Part shown: positions 18,113 to 27,411 of the stretch, one piece after another
Position numbering within the stretch: the first letter of the stretch is position 1
Layout of the letters: every line of letters starts with the position of its first letter
The notes under the pieces: model-generated
The model's database searches: none
What the model was told of the DNA's origin: nothing
What the model saw: the letters and a program-made list of their open reading frames with translations, nothing else
Program-made: the position numbers and the translations under genes
NCBI GenBank assembly: GCA_944386675.1
Contig: CALXBY010000011.1
Span: forward strand, 1-51,105
Direction: 5' to 3'
Length of the DNA stretch: 51,105 bases
Source: an uncultured Clostridia bacterium
GTDB lineage: Bacteria > Bacillota > Clostridia > TANB77 > CAG-508

Positions 18113-19285
18113 TTAATTTGTTTTTTCTTCCATTTCATTTTCTCTATATGTTTTTTCCATTTGTGGTAAATATTGTTTCCAAAAAGGCTGTACTGTATCT
18201 AAATCATGTGGCTTATATTCTTTATCAAAATCTATAACATCTATGCCTTTAAATTGCATTTCATCTATGTCTAAAAGCTTTATTTCATTTCTTCCTTGCT
18301 CATTTTTCACAAATAGACTTAATAATGGTTTTTCGCATTCTTCATCACTTTTTTGATAGACAAATTTTGTAGTCAAATCCTTTGAGCTTATTCCCATTTC
18401 ATTCATAGCTCCTTCTAACATGTTTCTTGTTTCTGATAAATGCATCGCTTCTTCTGAAAAATCTTGTGTAAACATATCTAAAAATTCATCTATCATTTCT
18501 TCTTGGCTATCATGTTCTTTATCTTTTATTTCCTGTATTTTATAATACATTGGAAATAAAAATTTTCTATCTTCATCTGTATATCCCAAACTGTGAAAAA
18601 TTTCTCTTAATTCTTTGTCTGGTATCTCTATTACATTTTCCGGAGGATTTTCTAATTTATGGGCATTTGATTGTCCTTTTTCAATTTCACGCACTTGCTC
18701 GTAAGTTTTACCAAAATACATTGGTTTTGAGCCATATAAGGAGTTCTTTAAATCCCATGTTGCATCAGATATGATATTGCCTTCTTCTGTTTCCACTAAT
18801 AAAAAACTATGTGTTTTAGATGAAATCTCTCTTGTACTTACCCCTACTCTTGATAATATATTTCTTTCTATCGCTGTTACACCATCACAAATGCTCTGTC
18901 CTTCTACAATAGATTTCCATATATTTTTCACATTTTTAGGAAGTTTTGAGCCAAGGTCGCTTCCTCTAAATTTAAAATCAGGCACATATGAAATTCTTTT
19001 TCCCATTTCATAATGTACATATGCCGCTTTTTGTTTTTTTGTCCAGTCCGGATTTATATCTTTCACAATTTCTTGAATTATCTCTTCTGCTTGTAAAAAT
19101 TCTTCTTTTGATGCATTACCAATAATTGTATTTGCTACTGATACTTCTCTATCACAACTTTTTATATATTCTGCCAGATTTTGATAAAATGCATTATCTT
19201 CGTCTTCTCTAACTTGAATTCTTGTAAATTTACCTAATTCATCTACCTTCATCTCATGGTTTCTTTTTAATTCTTCTATATCCAT
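18113..19285 (-). CDS. Transglutaminase-like (Cys-His-Asp) domain protein
   Basis: 390 aa, no signal peptide. The middle (about 75-185) resembles a transglutaminase/protease-like domain: KKQKAAYVHYEMGKRISYVP, then Cys in GQSICDGVTAIERNILSRVG, His in SSKTHSFLLVETE, and Asp in IISDATWDLKNS, giving a Cys-His-Asp triad. The C-terminal half is acidic and helical, with no recognised domain. The adjacent 66-aa gene ends immediately before its start, so they are cotranscribed. The substrate is unknown; cysteine protease, cross-linking or a degenerate binding role are all possible. Confidence 0.6.
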   Translation of the reverse strand: MDIEELKRNHEMKVDELGKFTRIQVREDEDNAFYQNLAEYIKSCDREVSVANTIIGNASKEEFLQAEEIIQEIVKDINPDWTKKQKAAYVHYEMGKRISYVPDFKFRGSDLGSKLPKNVKNIWKSIVEGQSICDGVTAIERNILSRVGVSTREISSKTHSFLLVETEEGNIISDATWDLKNSLYGSKPMYFGKTYEQVREIEKGQSNAHKLENPPENVIEIPDKELREIFHSLGYTDEDRKFLFPMYYKIQEIKDKEHDSQEEMIDEFLDMFTQDFSEEAMHLSETRNMLEGAMNEMGISSKDLTTKFVYQKSDEECEKPLLSLFVKNEQGRNEIKLLDIDEMQFKGIDVIDFDKEYKPHDLDTVQPFWKQYLPQMEKTYRENEMEEKTN

Positions 19286-19486
19286 TTATAACATATCCTT
19301 TAACTGTATATTGGGAATAATTTTATATCCATTTCTATCGTCTCTTTCTGAATCTGCATTTTGTACTAAATCTAATATAAAATCATTTCTTTGTTCTTTT
19401 GTTTTTTGTATATTTTTTGGTTCCTCTATAAGCTTTATCTTATCTTTTTTGAATAGTTTTTGAATTATTTTTATTAGCCATTCCAT
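19286..19486 (-). CDS. Hypothetical small protein
   Basis: 66 aa, starting MEWLIKIIQKLFKKDKIKLI: an amphipathic N-terminal helix that may associate with membrane, then a charged polar tail. Its stop codon abuts the start of the transglutaminase-like gene, implying coupled translation. Not recognised. Confidence 0.6.
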   Translation of the reverse strand: MEWLIKIIQKLFKKDKIKLIEEPKNIQKTKEQRNDFILDLVQNADSERDDRNGYKIIPNIQLKDML

Positions 19487-19538
19487 AAATTTACCTACCT
19501 AGCTTTTGTATAATTTTGATTTAATTGTATATTTATTT

Positions 19539-20873
19539 TTAAGCTGTTTCTTTTTCTTCACTTTCTGGCACTTGTCTTTTTTTCTTTCCTTTTTGTTGTT
19601 TTTGCTTATTATCGTTTACAATAATATCTGGTGCTTCATTATCTAATATTGTTCTTTTAGTTATGATACATTTTTCGATGTTTGGATTTGATGGTATATC
19701 AAACATAATATCTCTCATTCTTTCTTCAATAATAGAACGCAATCCTCTTGCTCCTGTTTTTCTTTCAATTGCTTTATCAACAATTGCTCCTAATGCCTCT
19801 TCTTCAAAGATTAATTCTACACCATCTATTTCAAATAATTTTTGATATTGTTTGATTAATGAATTTTTAGGTTCTTTCAATATTTCTATTAAAGCTTCTC
19901 TATCCAATTCTTGTAAAGTTGCAACAATTGGTAATCTTCCTATAAATTCTGGAATCAAACCAAATTTTAATAAATCTTGTGGCAATAATTCTTTAAATAT
20001 TTCATATTGGCTAACATCTTTCGTACTTTCTATTTTTGAACCAAAGCCAATAGATTTCTTTCCTGTTCTATCTTTTATAATATTTTCTAATCCTTCAAAT
20101 GCTCCTCCACAAATAATTAAGATATTTTCTGTATTGATTTGAATCAATTCTTGATTTGGGTGTTTTCTCCCCCCTTGTGGTGGTACTGATGCAATCGTTC
20201 CTTCTATAATTTTTAATAATGCTTGTTGTACACCTTCTCCACTAACATCTCTTGTAATTGACGGATTTTCTGATTTTCTAGTTATTTTATCAATTTCATC
20301 TATATAGATAATACCTTTTTCTGCTTTTTGTATATCCCCATCTGCAGCTTGAATTAATTTTAACAAGATGTTTTCAACATCTTCTCCAACATATCCAGCT
20401 TCTGTAAGTGTTGTTGCATCTGCAATTGCAAATGGTACATCTAATATTCTTGCCAAAGTTCTTGCAAGTAATGTTTTTCCACAACCTGTTGGTCCTAATA
20501 ATAGGATATTACTTTTTTGGATTTCTACATCATCATCTTTACTTGCTGCCTCTTCATGTGCAATTCTTTTATAATGATTATATACTGCAACTGATAATGT
20601 TTTTTTCGCATCTTCTTGCCCAATCACATAATCATCTAATACTTTTTTTATTTCTCTTGGACTTGGAATATCATTTAACTCATTTAAAGTATATCCTGCT
20701 TTATCGTCATCATATAATTCTGCTTCTATAATACTGTTGCAAAGTTCTATACATTCATCACAAATGTATACACCTGGTCCTGCAACAATTTTTCTTACAT
20801 TTTCTTGTGCCTTACCACAAAATGAACATCTTACACTTTTTGGTACATCATTTTTTGCCATTTGTTTTTTCAT
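19539..20873 (-). CDS. clpX: ATP-dependent Clp protease ATP-binding subunit ClpX
   Basis: 444 aa. N-terminal zinc-binding domain CSFCGK ... [10 protein letters not shown], Walker [14 protein letters not shown], pore-1 loop AGYVGED, Walker [11 protein letters not shown] and the IGF loop in [10 protein letters not shown] that docks to ClpP. It unfolds tagged substrates, including SsrA-tagged proteins from the tmRNA in this window. The C-terminal 25 residues are a Lys/Gln-rich tail. It lies just downstream of clpP and tig, the standard order. The first ATG is very close to the ribosome binding site, so Met5 (MAKNDVPK) is an alternative start. Confidence 0.98.
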   Translation of the reverse strand: MKKQMAKNDVPKSVRCSFCGKAQENVRKIVAGPGVYICDECIELCNSIIEAELYDDDKAGYTLNELNDIPSPREIKKVLDDYVIGQEDAKKTLSVAVYNHYKRIAHEEAASKDDDVEIQKSNILLLGPTGCGKTLLARTLARILDVPFAIADATTLTEAGYVGEDVENILLKLIQAADGDIQKAEKGIIYIDEIDKITRKSENPSITRDVSGEGVQQALLKIIEGTIASVPPQGGRKHPNQELIQINTENILIICGGAFEGLENIIKDRTGKKSIGFGSKIESTKDVSQYEIFKELLPQDLLKFGLIPEFIGRLPIVATLQELDREALIEILKEPKNSLIKQYQKLFEIDGVELIFEEEALGAIVDKAIERKTGARGLRSIIEERMRDIMFDIPSNPNIEKCIITKRTILDNEAPDIIVNDNKQKQQKGKKKRQVPESEEKETA

Positions 20874-20958
20874 TCCTTCCTAAAATCTTCTTTCTTTCAT
20901 ATATTATATTAAAATTAACAATTATTATACACTTGTTTTTCTAATATTTTTAAAGATT

Positions 20959-21564
20959 TTATTTTCTTTTGTCCATAATTCCATCGATTAATCCATATTT
21001 TAAAGCTTCTTCTGCTGTCATATAATTATCTCTTTCTGTATCTTTTTGGATTTGCTCTACTGTTTGACCTGTTCTTTCACTTAAGAACTTATTTAATTTT
21101 TCTCTTGTCTTTACTAAGTGATCTGCATGAATTTTAATTTCTGTTGCTTGACCTGAAAGTCCGCCCCCGCCGATTAATGGTTGGTGAATTAAAATTTCTG
21201 CATTTGGTGTTGCGAATCTCTTTCCTTTTTCACCAGCAGCTAAAAGTGCTGCTCCCATACTAGCTGCCATTCCTATACAGATTGTTGAAACTGGGCATTT
21301 TATATAATTCATTGTATCTATAATTCCCATTCCATCTGTAATAGAACCTCCAGGTGAGTTGATATATAAGTTAATATCTTTATCTGGATCTTCTGACTCT
21401 AAGAATAATAATTGTGCTATTATTAAACTTGATGTTGTTGGATTAACATCTTCTCCTAAGAATATAATTCTATCTTTTAATAGTCTTGAGAAAATATCAT
21501 ATGATCTTTCTCCTTTACTAGTTTGTTCTATAACATAAGGTACTAAACTTGCTTTTTCTAACAT
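20959..21564 (-). CDS. clpP: ATP-dependent Clp protease proteolytic subunit ClpP
   Basis: 201 aa, normal. The Ser nucleophile is in [16 protein letters not shown], the His in [10 protein letters not shown] and the Asp in the [10 protein letters not shown] region. N-terminal [24 protein letters not shown] includes the processed propeptide region. It forms the barrel that pairs with ClpX downstream. AAGGAGGAATTTAAT precedes the ATG. Confidence 0.98.
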   Translation of the reverse strand: MLEKASLVPYVIEQTSKGERSYDIFSRLLKDRIIFLGEDVNPTTSSLIIAQLLFLESEDPDKDINLYINSPGGSITDGMGIIDTMNYIKCPVSTICIGMAASMGAALLAAGEKGKRFATPNAEILIHQPLIGGGGLSGQATEIKIHADHLVKTREKLNKFLSERTGQTVEQIQKDTERDNYMTAEEALKYGLIDGIMDKRK

Positions 21565-21680
21565 ATTAAATTCCTCCTTCTAAATTTTATCCTAAAAGTA
21601 ACATTGTATGTCTTATTCAATCATTTATGATAATCTTTCTGACAATCATAGTTACTATATTCTAACTAACAATAATTGTC

Positions 21681-21727
21681 AAAAAAGCTGGGGTTAAAAT
21701 TTAACTATTACATTTAACACCCAACCT
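21681..21727 (-). terminator. tig terminator
   Basis: Minus-strand stem GGGTGTTAAAT/ATTTTAACCCC followed by AGCTTTTTT, between tig and clpP. Confidence 0.75.
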
Positions 21728-21743
21728 TTCTATATGTATTATT

Positions 21744-23036
21744 CTATTTTATTTTTGCATTTTCTACTAAAAATTCTATTGCTTTTTCTGATTCTAATCC
21801 TTGTTTAATATAATTTCTTACATTTTCATTTTTTAAGAATTCTTCATCATTTTCTCTACCATAATTTTTAGCCATTTCTTTTATTTTTTCATCAACATCA
21901 ACATCTGCTACTTCTATTTTTTCAGCTTTAATAACTGCTTCTAATGCTAAACGAGATTTAATTGCTTCTATTGCTTGTGGTTCATATTCTTTTTGCATTT
22001 CTTCTTTTGTTTTTCCCATCATTTGAAGATATTGGTCTAATTTTAATCCTTGATATGCTAATCTTTGTTCCATATCTTTTAACATATTTTCTGTTTCTGT
22101 TTCAACCATTCCTGATGGAATATCTACTTTTACATTTTCACATACAGCTTTTATAACAGCATCTTGTGTTTCATATTTTGCTCTTTCATCATTTTGTTTT
22201 TGCTTCTTTTCTTTAATGCTTTCTTTTAATTCTTTTAAAGTATCAAATTCACTAACATCTTTAGCAAATTCATCATCTAATGTTGGTAATTCTTTTTTCT
22301 TAATTTCATTTACTTTTACTTTAAATGTAGCATCTTTTCCAGCTAAATCTTTTGAAAAATATTCTTCTGGGAATTTTACCTTTATATCTTTTTCTTCTCC
22401 AATTTTCATTCCTATAATTTGGTCTTCAAATCCTGGTATAAATGTGTTACTTCCAATTTCTAAATCATGATTTTCTGCTTTTCCACCTTCAAAAGCAACA
22501 CCATCTACAAATCCTTCAAAATTAATATTTGCAATATCTCCCTTTTCTACTGGTCTGTCTTCTACAGATATTAATCTTGAATTATGTTCTTGCATATGTC
22601 CTAATTCATGTTCTATATCTTCGTCTGTTACTTTATATTCTATTTTTTTGATTTCTACACCTTTATATTTTCCAAGTTCTGCTTCTGGTTTTGTTTGGAA
22701 TACAGCTGTAAAAATTAAGTCTTGTCCTTTTCCAATTTGTGTAACATCTATATCAGGTCTGCTAACAACTTCTAACTTATTTTCTTCTACTGCTTTTTCT
22801 AATTCTTCTGGAACTACTTCATTAAAAGCATCTTCATAGAAAATTTCTTTTCCATAATATTTTTCTACAATATTCATTGGAGCTTTACCTTTTCTGAAAC
22901 CTGGTATATTAAAATATTTTGCACTTTTAAAATATACTTTTTTAATAGCCTCATCAAATTTCTCAGCTTCTATTGTTACATTTAATTTTACTTCATTTGC
23001 ATTTTCTGTTTTTTCTACTTTACATTCCATTATCAT
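21744..23036 (-). CDS. tig: Trigger factor
   Basis: 430 aa, full length. Ribosome-binding N-domain with NIPGFRKGKAPMNIVEKYYG (the signature loop for L23), FKBP-type prolyl isomerase domain about 155-240 (VEKGDIANINFEGFVDGVAF, IPGFEDQIIGMKIGEEKDI), then helical C-domain arms. Heads the tig-clpP-clpX cluster. Start may be Met1 or Met3. Confidence 0.97.
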   Translation of the reverse strand: MIMECKVEKTENANEVKLNVTIEAEKFDEAIKKVYFKSAKYFNIPGFRKGKAPMNIVEKYYGKEIFYEDAFNEVVPEELEKAVEENKLEVVSRPDIDVTQIGKGQDLIFTAVFQTKPEAELGKYKGVEIKKIEYKVTDEDIEHELGHMQEHNSRLISVEDRPVEKGDIANINFEGFVDGVAFEGGKAENHDLEIGSNTFIPGFEDQIIGMKIGEEKDIKVKFPEEYFSKDLAGKDATFKVKVNEIKKKELPTLDDEFAKDVSEFDTLKELKESIKEKKQKQNDERAKYETQDAVIKAVCENVKVDIPSGMVETETENMLKDMEQRLAYQGLKLDQYLQMMGKTKEEMQKEYEPQAIEAIKSRLALEAVIKAEKIEVADVDVDEKIKEMAKNYGRENDEEFLKNENVRNYIKQGLESEKAIEFLVENAKIK

Positions 23037-23198
23037 TCAATCCTTTCTTTATTCATATAGCTTAATTATTATACCACATTTTTCCCAATTTGCAAGGATT
23101 TTTAAATATTTTTTAAAAAATACTTGTTTTTTTCATACTTTTGTGTTAAACTTGTTAATAGTCAGTTTATTTTAAAAAATTAGGAGGTGCAATTAAGA

Positions 23199-23396
23199 AT
23201 GGCTAAATGTGCAATATGTGAAAAATCAGTTAATCATGGAAATAAACTTAGCATTACACGTTCACACATCAGTAAAAGATCACCACGTACATGGAAACCA
23301 AATTTAAGAAGCGTTAAAGTTACAGAAAATGGTGAAACAAAAAGAATTTATGTATGTGCTAAATGTTTAAGAGATGGAAAAGTAAAGAGAGCATAA
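23199..23396 (+). CDS. rpmB: 50S ribosomal protein L28
   Basis: 65 aa. MAKCAICEKSVNHGNKLS then SITRSHISKRSPRTWKPNL and YVCAKCLRDGKVKRA; both CxxC pairs are kept, the zinc-binding form. I chose ATG 23199 after AGGAGG; the in-frame GTG 23187 lies within that site. Divergent from spoVM, as in Bacillus-type order. Confidence 0.98.
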   Translation: MAKCAICEKSVNHGNKLSITRSHISKRSPRTWKPNLRSVKVTENGETKRIYVCAKCLRDGKVKRA

Positions 23397-23408
23397 GCTC
23401 TTTTTTTG
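23387..23408 (+). terminator. rpmB terminator
   Basis: AGAGC-ATAA-GCTCT stem followed by T7, overlapping the rpmB stop. Confidence 0.85.
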
Positions 23409-23418
23409 ATATATAATA

Positions 23419-23461
23419 AGTAGAGTTCAAATTAAAGCTTAAAGCGAACTCTACTTTTTAT
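23419..23461. terminator. Second hairpin, likely bidirectional terminator
   Basis: AGTAGAGTTC and GAACTCTACT arms separated by 18 nt, followed by T5 on the plus strand, between rpmB and spoVM. Confidence 0.65.
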
Positions 23462-23496
23462 TATTTTAAATTCTATTATTCTTTCTTTTCTATTTT

Positions 23497-23577
23497 TTAA
23501 TTCTTATCTTTTATTCCAAATATCAATTTCACAAATCCTCTCAAGAATTTTGGAACCTTTTTAACTACAATTGTCAT
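23497..23577 (-). CDS. spoVM: Stage V sporulation protein M
   Basis: 26 aa: begins MTIVVKKVPKFLRGFVKLIF. Length, the P-K-F-L-x-G core and the amphipathic helix match SpoVM, which recognises positive curvature of the forespore membrane and anchors the SpoIVA coat scaffold. GGAGGGATAC sits upstream of the ATG. The position beside rpmB and near rpe/rsgA/prkC/prpC matches the Bacillus and Clostridium locus. It supports an endospore-forming ancestry. It is too short for a standard ORF list. Confidence 0.85.
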   Translation of the reverse strand: MTIVVKKVPKFLRGFVKLIFGIKDKN

Positions 23578-23598
23578 ATATGTATCCCTCCTTTTATA

Positions 23599-23748
23599 TT
23601 AACATGCTAACCACATAAATCCAACGCATACTACCACTAAACCTATTATAAATAGCCAGCCAGTCATCGGAAGTAATAAAACTAATAATATTCCTAATCC
23701 CAGTCCTATTAGACAAACTGCAATTGTCTTTTTAAACAATTTTAACAT
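23599..23748 (-). CDS. Small hydrophobic membrane protein next to spoVM
   Basis: 49 aa, starting MLKLFKKTIAVCLIGLGLGI, with two hydrophobic segments flanking LLPMTGWLF, ending WLAC. GGAGGTAATAGAA gives a strong ribosome binding site. It is 22 nt upstream of spoVM on the same strand, so cotranscription and a sporulation role are plausible (inference). Family not identified. Confidence 0.7.
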   Translation of the reverse strand: MLKLFKKTIAVCLIGLGLGILLVLLLPMTGWLFIIGLVVVCVGFMWLAC

Positions 23749-23899
23749 TTCTATTACCTCCATTCTCTTTTGTATATTATATTCTAGGTTATTTTCATGT
23801 GTTACAATTATGGTAACAATTGACTTTTCTTTAATTTTTCTTTAAAATATATGGTGAAATTAGAAATAGCAATTAATAATATGATAGAAGGGATTATAT

Positions 23900-24538
23900 A
23901 TGAAGAAAACAGATACTGTAAAAATAGTAGAAATTTTAAAACAAACTTATCCAGATGCTACTTGTAGTTTAGATTTTGAAACACCGATTCAAGCAGTTGT
24001 TGCTGTCATACTTTCTGCACAATGTACAGATGAAAGAGTCAATAAAACAACACCTACCCTTTTTGAAAAATGTAAAACTGCAGAAGATTTTGCAAATATT
24101 GATATAAAAGAACTTGAAGATTTAATTCATCCTTGTGGTTTTTTTAAGAATAAAGCCAAAAATATTAAGTTGTGTGCCAATCAAATTTTAGAAAAATTCA
24201 ATGGACAAGTTCCAAATACTATGGAAGATTTAATGAGTTTAGCCGGTGTTGGTAGAAAAACTGCCAATGTTGTATTATTAGAAGTTTTTGGAATTGCTGA
24301 AGGCATTGCTGTTGATACTCATGCCAAAAGAATTTCAAATCTAATCGGTTTATCTAATGAAAAAGAACCTGAAAAAATAGAACAAGATTTGCTAAAAATC
24401 TTTCCTAAAGAATATTTAAAAGATATTAATCATTTATTTGTTTGGCATGGTAGAAATACTTGTATTGCTAGAAGTCCTAAATGTGATAATTGTACAATTA
24501 ATAAGTATTGCAAATATTATATAAAAAATATGCATTGA
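23900..24538 (+). CDS. nth: Endonuclease III
   Basis: 212 aa. Helix-hairpin-helix LMSLAGVGRKTANVVLLEVFG carries the catalytic Lys (RKTAN), followed by the catalytic Asp in VDTHAKR. The C-terminal [4Fe-4S] motif Cx6Cx2Cx5C is visible in CIARSPKCDNCTINKYC. It is a base-excision DNA glycosylase/AP lyase for oxidised pyrimidines. AGAAGGGATTATAT precedes the ATG. Confidence 0.98.
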   Translation: MKKTDTVKIVEILKQTYPDATCSLDFETPIQAVVAVILSAQCTDERVNKTTPTLFEKCKTAEDFANIDIKELEDLIHPCGFFKNKAKNIKLCANQILEKFNGQVPNTMEDLMSLAGVGRKTANVVLLEVFGIAEGIAVDTHAKRISNLIGLSNEKEPEKIEQDLLKIFPKEYLKDINHLFVWHGRNTCIARSPKCDNCTINKYCKYYIKNMH

Positions 24539-24626
24539 CAAAATCTTCTATGTTATTTCTTTTCTTCTAAAAATCTTTTGCATATTTATTTATCTTTTTT
24601 ACATACTACTATGTAGAGGTGATTTT

Positions 24627-24776
24627 TTGACAAATATTAATTGTTCACTAAATTGTATTTATCAAAAAGATGGTAAATGTTCTTATTCTAGCATTACACC
24701 ATCTACTTTTTCCACAACCAGTGAATGTGCTTACTTTGTTGATAAATCAGAAGAAAAAGAAACTAATTTTCAATAA
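24627..24776 (+). CDS. Small cysteine-rich protein
   Basis: 49 aa with TTG start after AGAGGTGATT. Begins MTNINCSLNCIYQKDGKCSY and continues to TTSECAYF, with five Cys in a CxxxC-x7-C ... C pattern. Similar tiny Cys proteins are common in clostridial genomes, often near nth-like genes, with no known function; metal binding is likely. A terminator overlaps its 3' end. Confidence 0.7.
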   Translation: MTNINCSLNCIYQKDGKCSYSSITPSTFSTTSECAYFVDKSEEKETNFQ

Positions 24777-24793
24777 TTAGTTTCTTTTTTTAG
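24757..24793 (+). terminator. Terminator of small Cys protein gene
   Basis: AGAAACTAATT/AATTAGTTTCT stem followed by T7. Confidence 0.85.
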
Positions 24794-24807
24794 CAATAAA
24801 AGTTTTC

Positions 24808-24846
24808 AAAGGTTGCCAAAATGGCCCGTCCCCTTTGGCAACCTTT
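24808..24846. repeat. REP-like palindromic element
   Basis: Arms AAGGTTGCCAAA and TTTGGCAACCTT around a TGGCCCGTCCCC centre. Same type as 11983-12026, located between a terminator and the next gene's promoter. Confidence 0.75.
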
Positions 24847-24931
24847 TTCAGTATTGAACATCTTTTTCATTGACAAAATTTGTTTTACGGTATATATTGC
24901 TATTGATAACAAATTTAAAAGGAGGTTTTTT

Positions 24932-26122
24932 ATGTTAAAAAACAAAATAAAAATTATTGTTTTAATTACTTTGATGATTATTTCCTTATTAATTCCTGTT
25001 GTTAAGGCTGAAAATGAGGTTGATGTTCAAACAACAACAACTGACCAAGTAGACCCTATCAGTGAAAATGAAAATCAAGAAACAATAACGATAAAAGATG
25101 GTGATGAGTATTTATTTCAAGATAATGTAACAATTGATACTCCTGTTGATGGAAATTTATTCATATTTGCCAATACAGTTACGATTAATTCTCAAGTTGG
25201 TGGTGACGCTTTTATCTGTGCTAACACAATTAATATTGAAGAAAATGCTTATATTTTAAGTAATGTATTTGCTTCTGCAAACACAATTAATATGAAAGGT
25301 ATTGTATATAATATTTATTCTGTTAGTGATACATTAACAATAGATGGATTTGTATATAGAGATGTAAGAAGTATCTGTAATACTCTTAATATTAATAGTA
25401 TGGTCGGAAGAAATGTCTTTGCAAATTGTTCTTCTATAAATTTTAAAGAAAAAGCAGAAAGTAATCCAAGTGTTGCATCTTATGGAAATATTCAAGGAAG
25501 TTTAAACTATTATTCTGATGAAGAAATTACTATTCCTGAAGGCGCTGTCGCTGGAGAAACCAATTTTACATCTTTAAAAAATAATACTTTTGATATTTCA
25601 ATCTACATGTATTCTTTAGGTGCTATACTAGTATCTGCTATAGTCATATGGTTAATTGGTTTATGGATTTCTCCAAAACTATTACAACATACAAACAAAA
25701 CAATGTCATGGAAAAAAGTTTTACAAATTATAGGATTAGGAATTATTGTACCTATTATTGCTACTTTATTGGCGTTTATCATTCTTCTTATTCCTATTGC
25801 TAGCCAATTTGTCATATTACTACTTGGTTTATTAATGATATTGTTCTTTATTAGTACATCTGTTACATTAATTGATATTAATGATGGCATTTGCAATAAA
25901 TGTAATATTTCAAAAAATGTATATAAATTAGGTTTTTTAATTATTATTACATTCATTTACTGGCTATTGACATTTATCCCTTACTTAGGTGCTATTCTTT
26001 CAGTAATTACTGTTATATGGGGTATTGGTAGTGTTTCTTATAAACTTTTTATAAAAGAAAATGATAATGATAAACCTGCTACAACCGATAAGTCTGATGG
26101 AACTGCAAAAGACCAAAAATAG
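24932..26122 (+). CDS. Polymer-forming (bactofilin-like) membrane protein with signal peptide
   Basis: 396 aa. Signal peptide IKIIVLITLMIISLLIPVVKA with likely cleavage after KAEN. Residues about 50-215 are a repetitive beta-helix region (DGNLFIFANTVTINSQVGGD, then AFICANTINIEENAYILSNV), the polymer-forming cytoskeletal domain placed outside the membrane. The C-terminal 160 residues carry about four transmembrane helices. Start is ATG 24932 after AAAGGAGGTTTTT. It may build an extracytoplasmic scaffold; specific role unknown. Confidence 0.82.
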   Translation: MLKNKIKIIVLITLMIISLLIPVVKAENEVDVQTTTTDQVDPISENENQETITIKDGDEYLFQDNVTIDTPVDGNLFIFANTVTINSQVGGDAFICANTINIEENAYILSNVFASANTINMKGIVYNIYSVSDTLTIDGFVYRDVRSICNTLNINSMVGRNVFANCSSINFKEKAESNPSVASYGNIQGSLNYYSDEEITIPEGAVAGETNFTSLKNNTFDISIYMYSLGAILVSAIVIWLIGLWISPKLLQHTNKTMSWKKVLQIIGLGIIVPIIATLLAFIILLIPIASQFVILLLGLLMILFFISTSVTLIDINDGICNKCNISKNVYKLGFLIIITFIYWLLTFIPYLGAILSVITVIWGIGSVSYKLFIKENDNDKPATTDKSDGTAKDQK

Positions 26123-26152
26123 GATAACGAAATAAACAAAAAAATATATTTT

Positions 26153-26189
26153 AAAAGAAGGAATCTGCAATGTCAGATTCCTTCTTTCT
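26153..26189. terminator. Bidirectional terminator
   Basis: AAAGAAGGAATCTG/CAGATTCCTTCTTT perfect stem between convergent genes. Confidence 0.9.
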
Positions 26190-26237
26190 CTAATTAATAT
26201 CTATAAATTTTTTCTTATATTATAGATATTAACTACA

Positions 26238-27308
26238 TTACTTTATACACAGTACTGCACGAAAACTTGTATATCGACGACCTCCGTGTCCCCTATAAAA
26301 AGGTTCACGATAAGCAACTGGTTTATCGCTTTTCTTAGCCCTGTTGGTATAACCTCCCCGCACAACTCTCCACGCTTTATCTTCACTGTACTTTTCCTGG
26401 GTCAATTCATTATAATTACCAGCAAAATCAAAAATATTGTTGGTACTTTCTTTTGACCATGAGCTTCCTGTTGGTAATTCATAATTATACATCGAGTCAT
26501 ATTCAAAATAATGCCCCCAACTTCTCGAATCTACTGCAATCTCGTCATAAGTTCTTGTGGTTTCCCAAAACCATTCTAGAACAGAATCATATTCTGCTCC
26601 AAAAGGTAAATGACTCTTGACAATTTCGTTATTTTCGATTGAAGCTGCCACTTGCATAGCTTCATCAAAACCAATACTTGACCAAGCTGCTCTTTGTCTT
26701 TTCGATTGAGGCTTTTCTGTTTTTGCATTTTTCGAAATGTTATACCTCGAAATGAAGAAGCCAAAATATCTTTCTATGCTTTCAATTTGTAGTACCAATT
26801 CATCTGTTAATTCTTCATGATAGCGCTTTAGATGAAATATATCTTTGCAAAAATTTCTCCTTCCGATTTTTTTATCAAAATGAGTCCCATCAAGTGTTCC
26901 ATTGGGTTTCAATTTTTCAACCGGACACCATGTAAACTGATTATATTTTTTTTGCAAGTCTATTATTTCTTTTTCAGTTAAATTTAACCAGCTAATGTTT
27001 TTTCCCTCTTCTTGTGGAATTTGGTAAATAACCAGCCCTTCGTTTTTGCCCCAAATAACATTTTCTTTTCTTATTCCAGATACTGTCCATCCAGGTGGAA
27101 CTACCGCATTATTTCCGTCCTTATCTTTATACATAGATAATACATTTGCATATTCCCCTGGTTGTACAGTAGGCAGTTTTTTGTAAGTTTCATTTCGAAT
27201 CTTGTCCAAAGCTCTAGCTCTGATAACTAACTCTCCTTTTTTTCCTTCTGTCACAACATATGTTATCCCACTTTCTGCCTCAAGTACAATCTTTTCATAC
27301 CGTTTCAT
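26238..27308 (-). CDS. FGE-sulfatase/C-type-lectin-fold protein, foreign codon use with in-frame CGG
   Basis: 356 aa. The C-terminal half has FGE-like features: NIFDFAGNYNELTQEKY, WRVVRGGYTNR and final SFRAVLCIK. The N-terminal half (IVLEAESGITYVVTEG ... WCPVEKLKPNG) is not recognised. ATG 27308 is used because AGGAGGT ends 7 nt upstream; the earlier in-frame ATG overlaps it. Codon use (CTG, AGG, CGA, CGT, GCC) is richer in G+C than the neighbours, suggesting transfer. It has in-frame CGG at codons 3 and 317, both plausibly Arg (the VVRGG motif), unlike every other gene here. If CGG is read as four bases in this host, this gene cannot give a full product. It splits the rpe/rsgA side from spoVM in an otherwise conserved order. 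Confidence 0.75.
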   Translation of the reverse strand: MKRYEKIVLEAESGITYVVTEGKKGELVIRARALDKIRNETYKKLPTVQPGEYANVLSMYKDKDGNNAVVPPGWTVSGIRKENVIWGKNEGLVIYQIPQEEGKNISWLNLTEKEIIDLQKKYNQFTWCPVEKLKPNGTLDGTHFDKKIGRRNFCKDIFHLKRYHEELTDELVLQIESIERYFGFFISRYNISKNAKTEKPQSKRQRAAWSSIGFDEAMQVAASIENNEIVKSHLPFGAEYDSVLEWFWETTRTYDEIAVDSRSWGHYFEYDSMYNYELPTGSSWSKESTNNIFDFAGNYNELTQEKYSEDKAWRVVRGGYTNRAKKSDKPVAYREPFYRGHGGRRYTSFRAVLCIK

Positions 27309-27411
27309 GCTTAATACCTCCTTAATCAAGTTATATTTATATATACTAGACTATTGTCATTGTTAATGATACCATATTTTCTTGTTTTTTGCAATTCTTG
27401 TATACTTTCTC

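Noticed and set aside
26238..27308. Diversity-generating retroelement target
   Set aside because: The C-terminal FGE/C-lectin fold resembles DGR variable proteins, but there is no reverse transcriptase or template repeat in the window.
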